64,000 nucleotides of DNA from the NCBI GenBank assembly GCA_024400395.1, contig JAKSMW010000010.1, positions 1 through 64,000 of the forward strand, in the 5' to 3' direction. The notes below the pieces were generated by a model, which was not told the DNA's origin, searched no databases, and was given only the letters and a program-made list of their open reading frames with translations. The DNA is from Bacteroidales bacterium. GTDB taxonomy: Bacteria > Bacteroidota > Bacteroidia > Bacteroidales > F082. The translations under genes and the position numbers were made by a program. Below, piece by piece: positions 59,689 to 64,000 of this stretch. The stretch's first letter is position 1; every line of letters begins with the position of its first letter.

Positions 59689-61631
59689 CTTACATGAATT
59701 ATATAATCCTTGTCGTGAACGTGTTTTGTATAAGATTGCAATATCGCCTTGAAATGCCTTTCGACATCAAGAATCTCCTCATTGGTGTCACCGATGATGT
59801 CGTTTTTCTGCAAAGTGTCGTTTGCGGCATAAACATGAAGGATGTTCTCGCCATCAGAATAGAGACTGTACGAATCCGTAATGCATTGATACACTTGATG
59901 AACGCAATTTGTCGCCATCTTGAATCTGTCTTTCTCGTTGAAGATGTCGCGTCCGAAAGCGAAATACGGCTGCTCGTTTCCTATCAAGCCGAGGACTGTG
60001 GGCATGATGTCGAGCTGCTGGACGATTTCATCGGTGCAACCTTTCAGTGAGCCGTCGGGGGTAAACATGAAAAGCATAATCTCCGTGTTTCCCTTCGTCG
60101 TCATCGTTTCTTCATGCGCCATCTGAGGCGAGACGTGGTCGGCGGTGAACACGAAAAGCGTGTTTTCAAACCAATCCATCGTCGAGGCGGTTTCAAAGAA
60201 TTTCCTTATCGAGAGGTCGGTGTAAAGCACTCCGTGATGCATAGGTGTCGTTCCTTTTCCGAGCAAATACTCATATTCCTTCGGCAAATCGTACGGATGG
60301 TGCGATGTCAGGGTGAATACCGTCGCGTAAAACGGAGCCTTTATTGTATCGAGTTGCCGCGCCATGTATTGCAGCCACGGCATGTCCCATATTCCCCAGC
60401 TGTTGGCCATTGCGGGGTCGTTGTTTTCCATTTCAAACTGCGACCTGTCGTAGAAATGCTCCATCCCGTTGAGTTTGCAATAAGCCTCAAAACCCATCTG
60501 ATTTCCGTGCGCGCCGCAGAAGAAATGCGACGTATAACCTTCTTTTTCAAGCATATACGGCAGACCTTCCAATTTCGCCACCGACTGTGGCAGAAGCGGG
60601 AACGGTGCCCTATACGACGGAATTGACGAAATCACCGACGGGAGCGCCTCTATCGACTTCATCCCGTTGGCGAAGGCGTTGCGGAAAGCGTAGCCCTCGC
60701 GCATCAGCGAATCAAGGAAAGGAGTGTAACCGCCATCCTTGTTGAGATGCGGCATGAGGTATTGCGAGTGTTCGCGGCTGAAGCCTTCGAGCACAAAGAC
60801 CACTATGTTTTTCCTTCCGATGCAGCTGTTGTAGGTGCTGTCGGGATAATGATACGGCGTGAAAAGCCCCTCCGCCTCCTCGTCTTCAAAATAATGCAAG
60901 ACCTTGAAATCGCTGACTCTCGCGGTCCTTATCACGCAGAACGGATTGCTCAAAATCAACGAGGTCTTGGCCGCCGACTTCGTATAATACGCAGCGTTAG
61001 TGACGGTATATGGCCTCGCCTGAAAATCAAAACTTCCCCTCACGCCGACGACCCAGAGGAACACCGCGGCGCAAAACAGCAGCGCATTCGCAGGATAAAA
61101 CAGAAACGCCTTCGACTCGGTGCTTTTCCTGAATTGTATCTTCTTGTAAATGAATACAATAAACGCAATAAGAAGCAGTCCTACTATCACAAGATACCAA
61201 TTCTCAAGCATGAAGTCGAGGATCAGCACGCCGTTGTTGTCGTCTTCTTTGAAAAAATGAAGTTCCTCAAGAGTTATCCTTTTGAATACATAACGGAAAT
61301 AAACCACGTCAGCGAGATTCAACACAATGATTCCCAAGGTGTTAGTGATTGTATAAATCCAGAAAAGCATCTTCTGATACCATTCTTTCCACCTGAATTT
61401 GAACGGTATCGCGGAAAAAACTATGAAAACGCAGTTGAGGTAAAATATCGAGATGGTGTCAAATTTCAGGCTTCCGTATATCAGTTTCCCGAGTTCGGAG
61501 CCTGTTATTTCACCGAGAATGTCTTTGTTATAAAAATAAAAAATGACTTGTGTGACCATCAGTACTGCATAAAGAGGCAGCAGCCTGATGATCATCACAA
61601 TAAAGTCATGTTTGAAAAATTTTTTCAGCAT
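59685..61631 (-). CDS. LTA synthase family membrane sulfatase-like phosphotransferase
   Basis: 648 residues. Five N-terminal membrane helices (about 12-30, 45-75, 85-110, 150-172, 190-210) followed by an extracytoplasmic alkaline-phosphatase-fold domain (about 275-600): NIVVFVLEGFSREHSQYLMP, NGMKSIEALPSVISSIPS (Ser the likely nucleophile), HFFCGAHGNQMGF, FYATVFTLTSHHPY, LFVFTADHVSPQM. In Gram-negatives such proteins transfer phosphoethanolamine or phosphoglycerol to envelope glycans or lipids; donor and acceptor are unknown here. Ten bases behind the PLDc_N peptide. Confidence 0.88.
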   Translation of the reverse strand: MLKKFFKHDFIVMIIRLLPLYAVLMVTQVIFYFYNKDILGEITGSELGKLIYGSLKFDTISIFYLNCVFIVFSAIPFKFRWKEWYQKMLFWIYTITNTLGIIVLNLADVVYFRYVFKRITLEELHFFKEDDNNGVLILDFMLENWYLVIVGLLLIAFIVFIYKKIQFRKSTESKAFLFYPANALLFCAAVFLWVVGVRGSFDFQARPYTVTNAAYYTKSAAKTSLILSNPFCVIRTARVSDFKVLHYFEDEEAEGLFTPYHYPDSTYNSCIGRKNIVVFVLEGFSREHSQYLMPHLNKDGGYTPFLDSLMREGYAFRNAFANGMKSIEALPSVISSIPSYRAPFPLLPQSVAKLEGLPYMLEKEGYTSHFFCGAHGNQMGFEAYCKLNGMEHFYDRSQFEMENNDPAMANSWGIWDMPWLQYMARQLDTIKAPFYATVFTLTSHHPYDLPKEYEYLLGKGTTPMHHGVLYTDLSIRKFFETASTMDWFENTLFVFTADHVSPQMAHEETMTTKGNTEIMLFMFTPDGSLKGCTDEIVQQLDIMPTVLGLIGNEQPYFAFGRDIFNEKDRFKMATNCVHQVYQCITDSYSLYSDGENILHVYAANDTLQKNDIIGDTNEEILDVERHFKAILQSYTKHVHDKDYIIHVR

Positions 61632-61640
61632 TCGGCGATG

Positions 61641-61826
61641 CTACTTGAACCATTTCGTGAGGTTTCCTCTCATGAAAATGTAATAGATTGCGATTCCGAC
61701 CCAGCTGAGGAGAAGCACCACGAGAGCGGCGATGAGTTTTCCTGTTGTGCTGATAGGTTCTTTGATGATTTCCAAAACTGCCTTGACACCAAGGATGATG
61801 CCAATGATGTAGATAATTGTAACCAT
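61641..61826 (-). CDS. PLDc_N domain small membrane protein
   Basis: 61 residues: helix 1 (VTIIYIIGIILGVKAVLEII), a short polar turn with Lys-Glu-Pro-Ile, and helix 2 (LIAALVVLLLSWVGIAIYYI) ending in FMRGNLTKWFK. This two-helix hairpin is the phospholipase D N-terminal (PF13396) type, often a stand-alone peptide in Bacteroidota. Function unknown. First gene of the transcript with the sulfatase and cyclo-ligase. Confidence 0.75.
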   Translation of the reverse strand: MVTIIYIIGIILGVKAVLEIIKEPISTTGKLIAALVVLLLSWVGIAIYYIFMRGNLTKWFK

Positions 61827-61851
61827 ATTTTTTTGTTTTAAAAAATTTCTG

Positions 61852-61859
61852 CAAAGATA
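61852..61859 (-). promoter_or_regulatory. -7 box for the PLDc_N-sulfatase-cyclo-ligase operon
   Basis: TATCTTTG on the minus strand, 26 bases before the ATG at 61826. Confidence 0.6.
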
Positions 61860-61920
61860 AGAAAGTTTTCAAAGCAAATGAATGATTCATGCAAACATTA
61901 TTTTTTAATTCAAATAAAAA

Positions 61921-63234
61921 TCAAAGCCATCGTTCAAACCAATCGGCGAGTGGCGACGGGCAGCTCAAAAGATTGTCGTTGCGTTGCAAGTTCAGTAAAG
62001 AAAACCTGACACGATGCCGCGGCGAGAACTTTTCATTATAAACCGTCAGACTGCGTCCGCTAACGCAATTCTCGGCTTTGACCTCAACAGGAATAATCTC
62101 ATCGTCGCGCTGGATTACAAATTCGACCTCTGCGCGGTTTTCAGACGACCAATAATGCGGGACATCACCGCCATACCGCGACACAAGCGATTGAAAAACA
62201 GCGTTTTCAGACATTGCACCTTTAAATTCAGTATAATTTGAAGTCGTATCCATGACGACGCTTGCAGGCAGATTAGCGAGCCGCCGAAGCAAGCCGCAAT
62301 CGCATACATAAACTTTAAACACGTCAACTTCCTCGTATGCCGACAATGGCATTCCTGGTTTCGAGATGTTTTTAACACGATAAATCATCCCGGCATCCTC
62401 GAGCCACAGCAGAGCGTCTTCATATTCTTTCGAACGCGCCCCTGATTTCACGAGTTTGTAAATGAATTTCCTGTTCTCTTTTGCAAGTTGCGACGGCAGC
62501 GAATGCCATATTGCCCGAATGCGAGGTATGTCGCGCGGCTCGGCATATTTTGCGAAATCGAGTTCATACAAGTTTAAAATATCTTGAAGTGCATCATCAA
62601 CAGATGTAACGCCCTTATTTTCAATCATTTTTGTTGCAGGTTCAGGCATTCCGCCACATATTTGATAACGTCGGTATTCGGTTTTGAGCTTGTTAAGAAT
62701 AATCTCCGGCAAGTGTTCCAGATTCATAAACTCTTCGACGAAAGAAAATGTCTTGGGGTCATCGGCTCTGAGAAACTCACGGAAAGTAAGTGGTTGCATA
62801 CGAACCACTTTCACCTTGCCGACGGGTACCGTCATGTGACGTTTCCTGACTGCGACACCAAGCAGAGAACCGGCTGCAATCACGTGATAATCAGGAGCTT
62901 CCTCGCAAAAATATTTCAAGCTGTTGAGAGCCTCCTCACATTCCTGAATTTCATCAAAAATCATCAATGTCCTGCCGCCAACCAACGGCACATCGCAATA
63001 CAATTCGAGTTCTTTCAAGATTCTGTCGGGAGACTTTGAGTTTTGAAAAACGGTTTTCAGTTCAGGCTGCCGGTCGAAATCAAACTTGGCACAAAATTCA
63101 AAGCATTCGTTCCCGAATGTCTCCATAGCCCATGTTTTTCCAATCTGGCGTGCGCCCTCAAGCAGCATCGGTTTTCTGTCATCCGACTCTCTCCATTGCT
63201 TGAAAACATTGATAATATCACGTTCTATTTTCAT
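61921..63234 (-). CDS. AAA_14/DUF4143 ATPase
   Basis: 437 residues. P-loop EGARQIGKTWAMETF (about 23-37), Walker B LMIFDEIQECEEALNSLKYF, sensor segment VIAAGSLLGVAVRK with the partner loop VPVGKVKVVRMQPLTFREFL, and a C-terminal DUF4143 region (LYELDFAKYAEPRDIPRIRAI split, YWSSENRAEVEFVIQRDDEIIPVEVKAE) whose E/D/ExK residues resemble a PD-(D/E)XK fold. Very common in Bacteroidales, often multicopy; function unsettled. Stands alone with its own promoter box at 63296-63303 (TACTTTTG on the minus strand). Confidence 0.9.
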   Translation of the reverse strand: MKIERDIINVFKQWRESDDRKPMLLEGARQIGKTWAMETFGNECFEFCAKFDFDRQPELKTVFQNSKSPDRILKELELYCDVPLVGGRTLMIFDEIQECEEALNSLKYFCEEAPDYHVIAAGSLLGVAVRKRHMTVPVGKVKVVRMQPLTFREFLRADDPKTFSFVEEFMNLEHLPEIILNKLKTEYRRYQICGGMPEPATKMIENKGVTSVDDALQDILNLYELDFAKYAEPRDIPRIRAIWHSLPSQLAKENRKFIYKLVKSGARSKEYEDALLWLEDAGMIYRVKNISKPGMPLSAYEEVDVFKVYVCDCGLLRRLANLPASVVMDTTSNYTEFKGAMSENAVFQSLVSRYGGDVPHYWSSENRAEVEFVIQRDDEIIPVEVKAENCVSGRSLTVYNEKFSPRHRVRFSLLNLQRNDNLLSCPSPLADWFERWL

Positions 63235-63295
63235 CGTTTTACACTTTTAAGTGCAGAAAAATGTAACAAACCACATTTTTCCGCAGTTATTTGTG

Positions 63296-63303
63296 CAAAA
63301 GTA
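63296..63303 (-). promoter_or_regulatory. -7 box for the DUF4143 ATPase
   Basis: TACTTTTG on the minus strand, 62 bases before the ATG at 63234. Apart from this and the terminator below, 63235-63601 shows nothing recognisable. Confidence 0.45.
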
Positions 63304-63545
63304 CATAATTTTCTAATATAACAAGATGAAGATGTGATAAAAATTTTTGACGGTATATTCTTGCGAGATTAAAAGATTGTGAGATTTCGGGATATTTTCG
63401 ACAAAAAGATTTTGCGAGAAATGAAATTTGCATGTTTTCGCAGAAATCAACGAAAAATATCTTATTTACACAAAGGACCTGAAAAAGGAGATAGGAGTCA
63501 CATATCTGTCTGTTTACATGACGCAGTTCCTGTAAGCCACTTGCG

Positions 63546-63580
63546 AAAAACTCCGCCTCACTTTCGCAAGGCGGAGTTTT
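63546..63580 (-). terminator. Terminator of nifJ
   Basis: Perfect 12-bp stem AAAACTCCGCCT / AGGCGGAGTTTT (63547-63558, 63569-63580), running into TTTTT on the minus strand, 21 bases beyond the nifJ stop. Confidence 0.9.
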
Positions 63581-63601
63581 CATATTATTTGCTTTCGCAA
63601 A

Positions 63602-64000
63602 TTACTTATTCTCGCTCAGCTTCTTGTAGCCTTCGTATCTCAGCTTAGCGAACTGTTCGGTCTTGGCGAAGAGTTCCTTAGCTTCTTCCGGGAAGGTCTT
63701 CAGCAGTGAGTTGTAACGGACTTCACCCATGATGAACTGCTGGAACTTGCTCCAGTCTGGTTCCTTGCTGTCGAGGTGGAAGCCGTTCTGGCCGGCTTCT
63801 TCCTCTTCTGGGTTGAAGTGCCACAGATGCCAGTAACCACATTCGACGGCGAGTTTCTCTTCGAGTTGTGAGTGGCCCATGCCAATCTTAATGCCGTGGT
63901 TGATGCAAGGTGCGTAGCAGATGATCAATGACGGTCCGTGGTAAGCTTCGGCTTCCTTGATTACCTTGAAGTACTGAGCCTGTGATGCGCCCATTGCGAC
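63602..64000 (-). CDS. nifJ: Pyruvate:ferredoxin (flavodoxin) oxidoreductase, C-terminal end (partial)
   Basis: The last 132 residues only; the frame is open to the window edge. AMGASQAQYFKVIKEAEAYH, SLIICYAPCINHGIKIGMGHSQLEEKLAVECGYW split over the TPP domain end, DWSKFQQFIMGEVRYNSL and FAKLRYEGYKKLSENK match the C-terminus of the roughly 1190-residue single-chain PFOR. The enzyme decarboxylates pyruvate to acetyl-CoA and reduces ferredoxin, a marker of anaerobic metabolism. Confidence 0.93.
   Translation of the reverse strand, partial: VAMGASQAQYFKVIKEAEAYHGPSLIICYAPCINHGIKIGMGHSQLEEKLAVECGYWHLWHFNPEEEEAGQNGFHLDSKEPDWSKFQQFIMGEVRYNSLLKTFPEEAKELFAKTEQFAKLRYEGYKKLSENK

Noticed and set aside
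60747..61841. 364-residue open frame antisense to the LTA-synthase-like gene
   Set aside because: Charged low-information product covering the promoter-proximal half of a well-supported gene.

Overview
The window reads as a chromosomal segment of an anaerobic member of the Bacteroidota, most likely Bacteroidales. Reasons seen in the sequence: a 2384-residue SprA/Sov type IX secretion translocon, a pyrophosphate-type phosphofructokinase, pyruvate:ferredoxin oxidoreductase, a bacterial alpha-2-macroglobulin next to pbpC, LytTR regulators, and many copies of the Bacteroidota -7 promoter box TAnnTTTG (often as TATCTTTGC, TAATTTTGC or TACTTTTGC) shortly before genes. TAG, TAA and TGA all act as ordinary stops. 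No tRNA, rRNA or CRISPR array was seen.

Layout. 1-6.4 kb is accessory: the 3' end of a surface protein, an AAA-ATPase/PD-(D/E)XK protein, GtrA, a CPBP protease, a GNAT-like protein and a SUMF1-fold lipoprotein. The C-termini of the first and last of these look like variable regions of diversity-generating retroelement targets. 6.7-12.3 kb holds a PiT phosphate transporter with a PhoU-like tail, a porin, a gate-domain membrane protein and an Fe-S aldo/keto reductase. 12.5-20.45 kb is a visibly A+T-richer island, one minus-strand operon transcribed from about 20450: a large adenosine-deaminase-like protein interrupted by an in-frame TAG, a HIRAN-like small protein, an M42 aminopeptidase, an unlisted 36-residue peptide, a radical SAM/SPASM protein with an N-terminal extension, and a SNF2 helicase. 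I regard this as the candidate undescribed system (defence, RiPP or both). It is capped by a decayed IS4-family element (20493-21196) and a three-gene hipBST-type toxin-antitoxin locus with three operators spaced exactly 41 bp apart.

23.5-30.3 kb encodes a TolC-MacA-MacB(split) efflux pump followed by a LytS-type kinase and LytTR response regulator. 30.4-34.1 kb carries a TPR lipoprotein/secreted protein coupled to a membrane LytTR regulator, then TonB. 34.1-45 kb is core: VanZ, GcvH, SprA, RuvA, PPi-PFK, an MFS transporter. 45.6-50.4 kb: a small membrane protein, aspartate kinase, a beta-barrel protein, polyprenyl diphosphate synthase and GlyA. 50.7-58.5 kb is the alpha-2-macroglobulin/PbpC pair, expected to guard and repair the periplasm. 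58.5-63.2 kb has a small outer-membrane protein, 5-formyl-THF cyclo-ligase, an LTA-synthase-like membrane sulfatase, a PLDc_N peptide and an AAA/DUF4143 ATPase. The window ends inside nifJ.

Intergenic DNA is rich in short repeats: CTAAAAACT / CTCTCAACT low-complexity runs, GTAGAGACG palindromes, a 113-bp inverted-repeat element and a 3 x 23-bp tandem repeat. All family assignments rest on motif recognition by eye; no database search was possible.
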